Origin: Blastobasis lacticolella
Lineage: Eukaryota > Arthropoda > Insecta > Lepidoptera > Blastobasidae
Assembly (NCBI GenBank): GCA_905147135.1
Contig: LR990054.1
Coordinates: forward strand, 12,003,001 to 12,067,000
DNA length: 64,000 nt
Reading direction: 5' to 3'
Positions 11,595 to 22,396 of the stretch are shown here, in pieces. The position numbers were made by a program, and so were the translations under genes. The first letter of the stretch is position 1, and every line of letters starts with the position of its first letter. Below the pieces are notes generated by a model. That model was given only the letters and a program-made list of their open reading frames with translations. It was not told where the DNA came from and did no database searches.

Positions 11595-14300
11595 AATCTC
11601 TTTATTGCATCAATTTATAACGTAAATAGGTCTGAATGAGGGATCAAGGTCTGCATTTCTCAATCCATTTGGCACGAATGATTAAGTATGACAATAGATT
11701 ATAAAAAACCGGTCAAGTGTAAGTCGGATTCGCGAATTTTATGAATTACACTGGCAGCTCGCATCAAATATTGTTGCTTACCTCAGAATTATTTGTGTTA
11801 GCACAGAACACAGTTAACGATTCGGAACAATTCTATGCGAGTCTGTCACGCACTTGGCTGTCTTTTTTACTAGCTACGCTTCAACGCAATTGCCGTGCTG
11901 GTGGTAAGCCGACGATGAAGCAATCCATGTCCAAAAACTACTTGTACCGCCTGTGGATTCTCTCCTTGTGCATTTTATAATAGAATATCTCCTAGCCTAG
12001 CCGTTGAAAAAGCAACATTACACTGTATGACACTCCTCTTCATATAGGAGATCTATGCAAAAGGGTTTTCCCAATCACCTGAACATTACGCATACTGTTT
12101 ACGCCGCTTACACAATGGGGTGGCTACGCAAACGCTGATTAGTACATCACTATCGGAATTTGCAATCGGACATCCGATGTTTCGGGCGAGCGGACAATGT
12201 CGGTATTAATCGCTTGCTTACAAACATCGGACGTTACGATAGTATTAATTACCTGTGGTAGGTTTGTTTCTGTTGCTATTGGATTAGCACCGAACTGTTT
12301 TAGTTTGTTATGTCATACGTTACGGTAGTCTTACAGGCAAGCGAGCAGTCCTGATAGAAAATGGTCACCGCTGCCTATAGACATTGGCAACACCAGGAGT
12401 GTTAGGTTGTGTTTGTAGCCAGGCATATGAGAAAGAACGCTCGCCATAGGTTCTTTGTTTCTTAAGTGGTAAACACCTCTATGTTCCGTAACTATACACT
12501 TAATGTAAAAAATACACTATTCACGCATGTAAATGACCCGGAATTTCATATCTAAGTATGTCCACGATAAAAAACTCGACGTGATTTCTTTGTTCTTAAT
12601 ATAGTAAACGCATATTTTATTCAACCGTATTTAGCAACCAGTAGATATTAAATAAAATTGCTCTATTTTAGGCACACAATTTACGTTGAAATTATCTCGA
12701 ACAATAGCGATTTTTTTACCAGCTACAAACGTGTATAAATTATCTAAAGTACGATGAAAAAATATGTTTCCACTGAGCAGTGGACGATTATTCCATACAG
12801 TGTGTTTGTTACACGCAATTGCCTCGTAATTATTGCGCTGGCCCGTATTGCGACACAGCCAGTGTATTGTTACGGACACATAACTTTAATTTATTCCAAG
12901 AGGCGTTTTGCCGAGGATCTGGGAAATAACCGGAATTCTCGCCTCGTACGCTTCGAGATTTGAAGTACAAATTTATTTATTGGGCTTATTTTGTTGGCTG
13001 GCATTGTAAAGTAAATAACGGGTAAGTAAACATGATGTTGGTTAATTGAATGTAGGTATTAAATTGTCATGATTAAGGAAAATTAAGTACAGTTTAAGTG
13101 GAGATAATGCGATTTTATGATTCTGTAGGGTTTTAGGAAACCTGTGTGCAGCCAATATTCCAGTCAGAACATCCCAATTTGTTAGACAATCTTATACTTG
13201 GCAATAATATACCTACAACAAAAAGCGGTAACAGTCGCCCAAAACATCTACGATTTGTGCTCTTACAACATAAAAAAAAGCTAACTAAATATTCTCCCTA
13301 CAACCGTTACTTTCCAAATATTTCTAAAAAAACCGTCACGGGGCCCAAAACAGTAAATATTTCGGTACCATTAATAAAAAAGCACGTAGGAATCTTGCAC
13401 TACTTACTTACCTAGTCTTGTAAGTCGTGTAGTAGTAAAATCACTTACTCAAACTATGTTTACACGCCTGTAAAAGCCCAGCCACAAATTCTCGCACAAC
13501 TAAAGACGAGTTATAAACAGGAAAGTTTTCGATCTCGAAAGTTAGTGACATATAAATATATATAAATATATGTGTAGCGAATTTAATTTTTGAATAAATT
13601 ATTTACTATTTAGATATAAGTGTAAAACAATTTGCGAATAAAGATGATAGTGTATAGCTTTTTACGATTAGAATTAAAATTGTGAACAGATGAGGCCCAA
13701 TTATATTTAATATAAGGGAAAATATTCACAGAACAACAGCAGAGTAGGTAAAGAAAATAAAAACTCGTTAAACCCGTATGAAGAGGGAATTTTTTGGGAA
13801 ATACAATATATGAGCACAAAATTATCCTTATCGACCGTAACATTTCAGATATAAATAATTTCTTCGTGTATCGATATTGTAACTTTATACCTAACTATAA
13901 GATAAAATAATTATAACTATAAAATAACGAATACTGGGAATTTCAAAGCGATAAGCCCATAACCAATTGTTGATTGACGAATGTCTTCTTGATTAAATAA
14001 ACAATTCTGGAATACCCAGTAATGAGGTCATGATGGTTAATTTCATTTTCAATAAGTAATAAAGATATCGGCACTTGTTCACTTCAAATATCGTTGGTAC
14101 CTACAAATTTGGATCGACAGTGTGCCTATTTTACTATCGGTCAACATTGACCTGTGAACTGGGATTTTCCCAGAATATCACAATAATATTGCCAACGTTT
14201 AAAGAATAGCTATTACAGTATGATATAATATGGACCTATTTTACCTAGAGCTATGGTCACTACAGGAAAAATAAAATTAATTATTCATACAATACCGTTT
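11595..14300. other. Intronic sequence left of the viral-type genes
   Basis: About 2.7 kb of AT-rich DNA. A dispersed fragment at about 12,345-12,415 (GGTCACCGCTGCCTATAGAC) recurs at 22,855. An 89-codon frame (13,146-13,415) has no motif or coding bias. A TATAAATATATATAAATATA stretch lies near 13,552-13,571. The moth-typical TACCTA/TAGGTA words are frequent up to about 14.25 kb. Confidence 0.4.
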
Positions 14301-14631
14301 TCAAACCACGTCCCGAGCCACAACGACCAATTGTGAGTGAGTAATTTGGTCCTAGTAGCCCAAGATAAACTATAATGAACTATAAACTCTCCATTAGCTA
14401 AATACTTATCAGCTTTTAGGTTTATTATCGTTTTTCTACGTCAATTGCTATCAATTCATTTTAATATTTTGAGTTGCAAGGATGATATTAAAAAGTGTGT
14501 AGAAGGAGGGAGTAATAAAAAATTATTAATATGTTAATTAAATAACTTTAATTTAAGGTAAAACACTTATAATAATTATAACAATCTCAATACTGAAAAA
14601 CTAGTCTTAAAAATAAATTACAATATGAATA

Positions 14632-15516
14632 CTATGCTTTTTTAGAAGCTAATTTAACATATTCTAAAATTGTAAGATAACAAAATACATAATAAGTGGA
14701 CAAAGATAAGCAGTTGTTTCTTTGCTTGCGGAGATCTCTTACTACTGTTGCTAGATCGATCGTCGAACTCTCATTGTATCTCGATATGCTGATGTCTAGA
14801 GCGCAGAAAGCTCCTGTGCGATTTAATCCAGCAGAGCAGTGGACCACCATAGGAGGAAAGTTGGAACTCTTGTTATCAAACTCCACATGTGCTTGAGCCT
14901 TTCTGACTTTGAGAACAAAGTTAAGAAAGTTTGATCGGCTTTGAGGCACGCTTTTATGAGGCCAATCGGTGTAAGTGAAGTGTGTGAGGTCTAATGAGTC
15001 TCCACTGTCGTCTGTCATCCGTAGCTTGGTCACTATATGGTCACAAAAGGTCTTTACTTTCTTTGTTTCAATGATGAAGTCACCGAACCACACTGTCCTT
15101 CCTTTCTTCGGGTCCCAGTACTGGTAACAGACTTCCTGTTCTTCTTCGTGTGTTTTTGTCAACATAACGATAACTCTGGATTGATATCCAAACACCATTT
15201 TCCAAAAATCTTCGGCTGTTGACTGAAGTGGGCCCTGACAGCACAAATACTTGCCTCGAGTTTTGTACCCGTTGACGTGATTGGCGTTAATATAGTCGCT
15301 TTCTCCGTTTTCTGCTGGTAAGATCACTCTGTTATGATCAAAACAAGGTAAAAACCAGTATCTATTTTTCAAAATATTTTCTTCCTTCATCGATATGCTG
15401 CAACTGTACTCAACTTTTTCGTCTAATATTCTCCGTTGTTCTTGTTCGAGGATCTTGATTATTCTTTCTTCATTGTAACTAACGCCAGATTCTTTTTTCG
15501 TAGAAATCCCACCCAT
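14632..15516 (-). CDS. Bracovirus-type protein tyrosine phosphatase
   Basis: Intact, intronless, 294 residues: one PTP domain with little else, the layout of bracovirus PTPs. Motifs in order: pTyr loop KNRYW (50-54), the DxxRV element DHNRV (60-64), DYINAN (74-79), QGP (94-96), WPH in the WPD-loop place (185-187), and signature HCSAGLNRTG (226-235) with nucleophile Cys227 and Arg233. The general-acid Asp is His187. The Q-loop region after QR (265-266) reads NNCLSLSTYYVF, so the usual catalytic Gln is missing. Activity may be lost while phosphotyrosine binding remains. The N-terminus MGGIST fits the N-myristoylation pattern. The ATG context is AAAATGG, with a TATA box about 90 bp upstream. In wasp-parasitised caterpillars such proteins act in haemocytes on phagocytosis and signalling. 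It is divergent from the ankyrin gene and on the same strand as the host gene whose intron it occupies. Confidence 0.95.
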   Translation of the reverse strand: MGGISTKKESGVSYNEERIIKILEQEQRRILDEKVEYSCSISMKEENILKNRYWFLPCFDHNRVILPAENGESDYINANHVNGYKTRGKYLCCQGPLQSTAEDFWKMVFGYQSRVIVMLTKTHEEEQEVCYQYWDPKKGRTVWFGDFIIETKKVKTFCDHIVTKLRMTDDSGDSLDLTHFTYTDWPHKSVPQSRSNFLNFVLKVRKAQAHVEFDNKSSNFPPMVVHCSAGLNRTGAFCALDISISRYNESSTIDLATVVRDLRKQRNNCLSLSTYYVFCYLTILEYVKLASKKA

Positions 15517-15574
15517 TTTTAAAAATTTATTTTCACAGGATGAGAGTCCTTGTTTCGACTGAAGATCAGTATCG

Positions 15575-15609
15575 ACTGAAAATATTATACTGATCGTGAC
15601 ACATTTATA
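15575..15609 (-). promoter_or_regulatory. Core promoter of the PTP gene: TATA box and initiator
   Basis: Minus strand TATAAAT at 15,609-15,603 followed, ~30 nt on, by TTCAGTCG with an arthropod-type TCAGT initiator (15,579-15,575). Transcription would start ~60 nt before the ATG at 15,516. Confidence 0.65.
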
Positions 15610-16361
15610 CTAATGAATTTCAGCATTAATATTAACTTTTTCCTCCCTGAATGAACAATTTAACCAATATGACGCACGAGGTTTCAGTTTATTGAGTTTG
15701 ATATTTATTTCAACATCATTAAAAATTAATTTTATCTATAAAAATTCCCATGTGGTTAATTAACAAGCCTATCAGTGAGTTCAAATGTTATCATGAACTT
15801 CTTTTCCTTTAAAAACCTTACAAATTACAATCAAAACCCTTTATTTGGAGTTTAGGAAACTAAAGCGATGATATGGAGCATCATGTTTCAGTATATGAAA
15901 TTAACTATTTCTTATATTATTTAACATTACTAATTTTCAAGTAATACTTCCTCTACAGGAAGTGAATCACCATAATGTAGTTAACTTTAGGCAGTCAAAG
16001 GACCAATATAAATAGGATTTCTCTATGAATTGTATCATAACTTTATTTTTGATTGTACGAACAGTACCTTTGATTTTTTTTCTGATTTTTGAAAGAAAAA
16101 TTTAAAAAGAGGAAGGGTGTAATTGTATCGAAAGCTCTGCAAAAGATAAGACAGGTGAACAAAGACTCTATCAGCCAAGCAGAGAATTAAGTTTTTTGTT
16201 ACAACGTATGACATAAATTCGTTATAAACAATATGAAGTAATGTAGATTGGTAACGTCCCATATGGAGCACGCGGTAATTCGGACGGCGATAACATTTAA
16301 CCTATGGGAAAACCCGCGATAGAAAGTATTTTTGTTTATGAATCCCTCTATATCAGCCGAC

Positions 16362-16391
16362 TATATAAGAGTCTTCCAGTAGGAAGCAGTA
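16362..16391 (+). promoter_or_regulatory. Core promoter of the ankyrin gene: TATA box and initiator
   Basis: TATATAAG at 16,362 with CAGT at 16,387-16,390, the normal spacing. This puts the start site at about 16,388, so the in-frame ATG at 16,395 would lie only a few bases from the cap. The ATG at 16,440 (AAAAATGGA) is the better start. Confidence 0.65.
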
Positions 16392-16439
16392 TTATTGCGA
16401 TTCGGGACTTCAAGAAGTGACATCTTACTCTCTCTAAAA

Positions 16440-16973
16440 ATGGATTCTGATAAATTAAACGACACATTCGGTCCAGATCCTACAAGCAGAAACTATACGA
16501 TATTCCATTTGATTGCTAAATCTGACTGTCACGATATTTTGGATAGAATATATAACCATTCTGGAGATAAAGACTTTCAGCACATACTAAAACTCAAGGA
16601 TGACGACGGAAACACGTGTCTCCATACTGTCGTAAGGTGCCGAAGTGGAAGTGATGCTGACGATATGATATCGTTGATGGTAGCTATGGGAGCAGACTTG
16701 AATGCCCAGGATAATGCAGGAGACACTGTTTTGCATAAAGCAGTGAAAAAGGGGGACCACAAGCTGGTAGAAGGATTAGTAGAGATGCACGCCGATAAAG
16801 ACATTAATAATGAAGATGGATTGACGGCTTATCAAATTGCTGAGCAAAACAATGATGAAGAAATAATGAAGATGCTTATAATGAAGATTGAAGAAAATAA
16901 TAGTTCTGGATGTTTAGTAAGCCCGTTTAACTTAAGTGAAATTCTAGGTTTTCTATCAAATTCAACAGATTAA
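16440..16973 (+). CDS. Bracovirus-type viral ankyrin (I-kappa-B-like)
   Basis: Intact, intronless, 177 residues from ATG 16,440. Four ankyrin units are visible: a diverged one from about residue 19 (YTIFHLIAKSDCHDILDRI), then DDGNTCLHTVV (55-65), AGDTVLHKAVKKGDHKLVEG (93-112) and EDGLTAYQIAEQNNDEEIMK (125-144). There is no room for the N-terminal phosphorylation/degradation domain or C-terminal PEST region of cellular I-kappa-B/Cactus, the hallmark of polydnavirus vankyrins. These bind NF-kappa-B/Rel proteins and cannot be released, blocking Toll/Imd responses in the parasitised host. The length fits the family. A longer start at 16,395 adds 15 residues but conflicts with the predicted transcription start. 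An ATTAAA follows at about 17,040. The neighbour is the divergent PTP, another bracovirus virulence family. Wasp-virus origin is strongly indicated; function in the moth is inference. Confidence 0.94.
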   Translation: MDSDKLNDTFGPDPTSRNYTIFHLIAKSDCHDILDRIYNHSGDKDFQHILKLKDDDGNTCLHTVVRCRSGSDADDMISLMVAMGADLNAQDNAGDTVLHKAVKKGDHKLVEGLVEMHADKDINNEDGLTAYQIAEQNNDEEIMKMLIMKIEENNSSGCLVSPFNLSEILGFLSNSTD

Positions 16974-18390
16974 CTACTTTTATTTTTGCTTGTGAATTGT
17001 GCAAGCTTTGATTTTATAAGCCATAGTTTTTAAGTGTTTTATTAAATGGGTGAATTGTAAGGGTGAATGATAATTGTAATTAGAATGTATAAGTTTTAAA
17101 TGATTATAATCTTTTACCCTTATAAATTTATCTGTATAAATTTTGCGTGGGCATAAACGGATGTCCTTTGGTTAACCAGTACCTAAAGTTCTTATCAACG
17201 AACACTGAGGGAAACCAACCCGTAACTATGATTCAGAATGGGTACTTTTGATAGGAATTGTCACTGCAATTTTCTCAAAATAAAACGATGCGCATGTCTC
17301 TCGTTTTAGGTCTTTGAAAAAATAAAAACAGGGTTACATATTAAATCCTTAATTTCATTAGGTGTTTAAAAAAATTTTTTACAAATTCCTTACATAACTT
17401 TGGTATCTTTAGTTTATTTATAAAATACAATCACACTAGAAATTACATAAATCTTATACTAACTTATCTTATGACTGAATTTATTCTTAAAAAATATTAA
17501 TAATAATACCATCAGTCGTGATAAGTATAAGGATGCAGAGAAATTTCAGTTTTTTTATCTAAAATCCAATATCTTTTTCTAAATTATGTTTTACTTAACT
17601 TTTTAAGTACTATTCGATCTTACAATGAAATGTTCTTAGAACTACGTTTACATTTTACGGGCAAAGACACATACTTAATGAATCTTCAAATTAAACAAAT
17701 TTAGTTAATAAAAAAATTCATGTTTTGTTTATTTTAAGTTTACAATAAATATTTTTTTCTGTTTAGGTTATTTTATTATTTTTTATTTAACTGTCAAACG
17801 TGATAGTTCCTCCAAATCACTTAGAGCTAACACACATATGAGTAATTAAATTTTTCAAGGATTCTTTGTTGGTAAAAAATACAAATACGCTCAATATTTC
17901 AGCACTAAATATCAAAAATTTATTTAATACACAACCAGAAGATCACTATTAAAAAAATTAAAATTTTGAGTTAAAATACTATAGATAAAGATCACAAATC
18001 AATAGTCATAATTTCCGTGAGCCCTTAGTTCAAACATGATATCAATTTTAAAAAACTATAGCAGGAAAAAGACTTCACTAACTTATAAATAGTTCCATTT
18101 ACAAGATCTTATTAATGAGCAACCGACTGGAGGCAAAAGAAATAAGATTTGACCTGAGCCTGATCCCAGCATTGAAAAACCCGAATGTTAAATAATAGGA
18201 TGATAAAAATATTACTAAGCGGCAAATATCTTGAGGAAAAAAGGTTCCAAAAAGAATCACTTTGTAGGGTTTTGAACGTGCTGAATGACACACAATTTTG
18301 CAGTTAAAAAAAAATTTCTTTAAATTTACAAATTTAATTGGTTTGAAATTTTAACTTTCAACATCGAAATTATCCCTGTTAAAATAAATT
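16974..18390. other. Very AT-rich DNA downstream of the ankyrin gene
   Basis: Long A/T runs, a possible ATTAAA polyadenylation signal near 17,040 and no repeat family or convincing frame. Likely still viral-derived non-coding DNA. Confidence 0.4.
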
Positions 18391-19997
18391 ATATACCTAC
18401 CGACCATTACCTATAACTCTTCTTTTAATGCAGCCCTTGTGTCATGGGAAATAGGACTTCGAAGCGACGCAGAAAAGTTATCAGAGTTAATTTCCATACG
18501 TTAAGGGTTCCGCCCATAACAAAATTGGGTCGCGGGGACGGGACCACAAAACAAATCAATCATTGCATGTGTCATAGGGTAAATAATACGGTGAGTCGTT
18601 ATTTCAGATACCACGGCCCGGGGCGGAAGTTGCGTAATATACCTATCTGATCACGTATCTGCTCTTCGTCCAATTTGCCAAGCGTCTGTTTTGTCTATAA
18701 TGTTTTGCATGCCGCCGAACGTTATTAAACGAAAATTTATTGTGGAAAGATATATTATACGAGTATTAAGAAAATGTGTACGATTTTCTGTCCAGCGAGG
18801 CGGACAGCCTTAGGAGCGGGCACCTATCCAAATTTCGGAATCCTGTGACAAAATGAATCTATAAGTTTTACCTAACCGTATAGTTAGAATAGGTAAGGTT
18901 TTGAAAATAAGGATTAGAAATGTATATTTTCCTTATTTTAAATAAACATTAAAACTTTGAAATGAGGGAGTCATTTCCAAGTTTAACTGAAGCGACTGGA
19001 GTCGGTGCGATGGTCCGATTACAGAAGTTGTCACTTCAAATAAGTAGTTTTAGAAAGAGCACGGTCACTGACTAGCTTGATGGGCCGAGATAGATTGGTC
19101 ACCGACTAGACTCGATCTAGATCGACCGATCACTTGAATGATATGCCGTCTAATAAATTCTGCGATGCGGTAAAGTTGGCAGTAGAGAGGAAAGTTTTAT
19201 ACGTTTCATGCGCTATAAAATGTGTTCTGAAACCGTAACCCACACACACCCACCTATAGGGAGAAAGTTCTTCAATTTTAATTAGTCCAAAACTTGTATT
19301 ACGTAGGTAACGTTACGGGTAGCTGTAAAAGAGCCTAAGGGCGGGGCTACAGCGGAAACTAACACTTTGGAATTTATGAGCACAATTTAATGTTCGCATA
19401 AATTGATTCACGCGCCACAATTCAGACAAAATGAACGGCGCCCGTTTGTTCGGATTAGGCCAGCCTAATCGTGTGGAGTGGGTATTTAGAATTTATCGGA
19501 GAACAATCAAACTCACATACTCATTGGTATTCTAGACGCGTGCGGGTGTTCCCGGACTGTACTAATAGGAGTGTCTGCTTGCTGCGTTAGGGCAGCCGTA
19601 CATTGAGAGCCGGAAAAAATGGATATCAAGGTAGAAATAATTATATCTGTATACCAAAAGGCAGCTGATTTGATAAGTTATAGTCCTGGAAAGGTGTAGC
19701 AGTTCTAAACTGCGGTTTGAAAGACTCGGGTACATCAGTCGGTAATTATTTTCTAAAGTCTTTTCAATTCTTATTTGCCAGCGGTAATATTTTTCTGAAA
19801 GGCGTCCATTTAAGGAGTACGTTATATAAATACATAAAGTAGAAATACTCCTACGACGGTCTCCCATAGAGTCATTTAAATCATTTCAAAAGATTTTCCC
19901 TGAGCAATAAAATAGCTGTTTACAAAAAGTACTCCTTAGGCTCTATCGTGGGCGACCCGGAAAGACGACGACAAGCCCATAATTATTTACATTTCGA
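18391..19997. other. Intronic sequence right of the viral-type block
   Basis: TACCTAC words reappear at 18,395. A GC-richer patch at about 18,440-18,640 carries a 68-codon frame (MGNRTSKRRRK...) of no recognised family. A stretch at 19,060-19,140 is rich in short palindromic words (TAGATCGACCGATC). A 101-codon minus-strand frame at 19,562-19,867 has no coding support. Confidence 0.35.
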
Positions 19998-21486
19998 AGT
20001 TAAATCTGAATATAAACTTAATTAATTTCCTTCGAAGTAACTCTTCTGTGAACAAACCCTGTACCATCTAAAATGAATTCAAGTAGGCTTAACTCATGCG
20101 TATCCAAGTTCATCGAAATAGTTTCCTTCTTTAAAAACGTTTAATATGACCCTGACTTTATTTCAATGGAGTCTTGACCACATAACTCTATAGGTCAGAG
20201 CCTGTGTACCTAGGTAGTTGCGTAGATTGAATCTCACTACTTGACCAGCATACACTAGGAACATTTCCAATTAGATACCAACACCGGATGATATTCAGAA
20301 TTTGACTAAGCCCTATTGTTCTATTGTGACCTACAAGACCTACGTATATTTAGTAGGAGGTCTAATAGAATGTATCTCTTTCATGTCATCATCATCGTCA
20401 TCTTGGCATTAATGTCCCAGTTATGCTCTCGCATACAAGGGCCCGGGGTCCGCCTTGATCATGATCCAGGATTTGGCAGATCAGGTAATTACAGTGGCAC
20501 GACTGTCATCTGACCTCAGTGACCCTGCTACCAGGGAAACCTGACTAGATTGGATCATTCAGTCGTCTGAATGTGCAGGTTTCATCACGATGTTTTCTCT
20601 CACTGTAAGAGCATAGGTTAGTGTTGAACTAATGTACATAACTCAGAAAAGAGTCAGTCAAGGCCTACAAGGCCGCAGTGGGATTTGAACCCGGTACCTT
20701 TCGCTTCCGAGTCGGATACCGTAATCACTCCGCACTCCGTATCTTTATCATGTGTATTTTCATAATAATGAGTAGGTATCATTGTTATTCTATGAGAATA
20801 TCGCAAGCTGTTTTGAAATAATTAAGATCCCATAGTATTCCTATTCAAAGTAATTTTAAATTTCAACTTTCAAGAGGCCAAGTAATAGACTTTGATCTCA
20901 AAACTATTATAGGTTTCTGAATTACTTCCAACAATTTCATCTCATTATCATAGGCACCATTTGTTATATAATTTTTTAGAATATTTGAATACTATAATAA
21001 GATATATGTTTGTGCAACAATTTTTACATTATTTTTAGTACAATTGCAACTAATTAACGTACCGATGTACTAAGTAATGGGGCAAACTTGAATATCTAAT
21101 GAATGTCATTTATTATTAGTAATTAGGATATGGCAGTTAATCAAAATCGTTTGATAAAACATGATACCTACTTGTTATATTCTTAACATTTACGTCTACC
21201 TATTCATAATTTACCACTCACAATTTACATGTTATATCTAAAAGTTCTTGAAAGTCCGGTTGTAATACAAGGTTTTAATAAATTACAAAAAATGTCTTGC
21301 CATAATAAAAAGCCGTACCTACCTACGATAGTCGGGGTCATATTTAACGTTTTCAAATAAGGAAATTATTTCGATTAACTTGGATACGCCTGAGTTAAGT
21401 CAACTTGAATTCATTTTAGATGGCACAGGGTTTGTTCACCGAGTTACTTCGAAGGAAATTATTTAAGTTTATATTCAGATTTAAGT
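19998..21486. repeat. 160 bp inverted repeat pair enclosing ~1.17 kb
   Basis: The left arm 19,998-20,157 (TTAAATCTGAATATAAACTT ... TTTCCTTCGAAGTAACTC ... TAATATGACC) is matched in reverse complement by 21,330-21,486 at roughly 85-90% identity by eye, in the same order over its whole length. The spacer contains a family-1 SINE. It is either a foldback DNA element with a nested SINE or two opposed copies of a short repeat. No transposase seen. Confidence 0.78.
20388..20731 (-). mobile_element. tRNA-derived SINE (family 1) nested between the inverted-repeat arms
   Basis: Tail at left (GTCATCTTGGCATTAATGTC), head at right with TTTGAACCCGGTACC (box B) and ATCACTCCGC (box A, degraded). Full layout. 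Confidence 0.88.
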
Positions 21487-21602
21487 TCTAAATGTTCCTA
21501 ATATTTTCCTACCTATTTGACTACCTGCTCGATTCGCTAGCTCGAGACAGCACTGGTAGTATAAAAAATAATATAGAGTGGTAAGTATAAAAAAGTATCA
21601 TC

Positions 21603-22060
21603 TCATCATCGCAACCCATAACAGTCCACTGCAGGACTTAGGGCCTCTCCCACGAAAGAGGAGGTTATTGCCTTAATCTCCATGCTTGGCAGGCAAGTTA
21701 GAGATCGCAGTGTTATAAATATAACAGTGGTTGAAGCTGCTGCCCATTTTCCAGCCTACGGAGTCTCTAGATCTTTTATCTCGAAAACATTAGTCGACTT
21801 GTACGACAAGTATTGGTGGTAATGTACGCTGCCCGACACCACATGGCCTATTTACGTATATTCAAGATTTTTTGGTCAATCTCGTTTCGCCAACGGCATT
21901 AGGAGGCACACCGAACGAGTGGCGCTGGCGATCCAATTGCAGTGCTAAAGTTCCCCTATATAGTCTCAAAGTATGAAACGGTCACCCATTCAGTTCCCGG
22001 ACATTGCGAACATTGCTTAACCTTGGTTATCGGTCTCGCAAACACGCTGCCACTAGACCA
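21603..22060 (-). repeat. Family-2 dispersed repeat, long copy
   Basis: From the tail TCTCATCATCGCAACCCATA it carries GAGGAGGTTATTGCC, CCATTTTCCAGCCTACGGAG and then a 5' section (GGAGGCACACCGAACGAGTG, ATGAAACGGTCACCCATTCA) that is also in the copy starting at 34,641. It defines a longer ~450-560 bp version of the family. Confidence 0.75.
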
Positions 22061-22396
22061 GTACCGCTGTTTTTAGAACGGTCATACCGGCCTAAAATAT
22101 TCGTCATACCTTAGCCAGTATACAGTAAATTAAGAAATAAACTTTCATTATATCATAGAAGTCTGGTAATTAATATTTCAATGTAATTCAAAATAACATA
22201 AGCAAAATGAAATCTAAATATTAATTCGAGCTCTCAAAAACAAAAATTGCACCCAATATTAAAAGGGATTTATAAATTAGAGGCTTTCAAATTTGTTTTC
22301 TTTCGTAGAAATGAGAGAGCCAATTATAACGTTTAATAGCTTTCTATTTAGGACTACGTAGCAATTAATTTATTTTTCTGTCGTTTAAACACTTAC

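Larger units (their letters stand above)
15517..16439. promoter_or_regulatory. Shared divergent intergenic region of PTP and ankyrin genes
   Basis: 923 bp, AT-rich, without repeats. It contains one core promoter facing each way, about 750 bp apart. The 5' UTRs implied by the initiators are about 60 nt (PTP) and 52 nt (ankyrin). A minus-strand frame at 16,035-16,271 has no coding character. Confidence 0.6.
14301..18390. other. Probable extent of bracovirus-derived DNA inside the host intron
   Basis: This stretch contains the PTP and ankyrin genes. Unlike the rest of the window it shows no SINE, LINE or family-2 copies, and almost no TACCTA/TAGGTA words, which are frequent on either side. It is strongly AT-rich, as bracovirus intergenic DNA is. 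Boundaries are estimates; I could not identify integration junctions or a host integration motif by eye. Between 16,974 and 18,390 I see no further gene. Confidence 0.45.

Noticed and set aside
13146..13415. 89-codon frame as an extra viral gene next to the PTP
   Set aside because: No bracovirus family motif, no TATA/initiator, composition like the surrounding intron.
14696..15222. Plus-strand frames opposite the PTP gene
   Set aside because: They are antisense shadows of the PTP coding strand.
16395..16439. 15-residue N-terminal extension of the ankyrin protein
   Set aside because: The ATG at 16,395 lies a few bases from the predicted transcription start; the ATG at 16,440 has better context and position.
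16577..16804. 75-codon minus-strand frame opposite the ankyrin gene
   Set aside because: Antisense shadow of the ankyrin reading frame.
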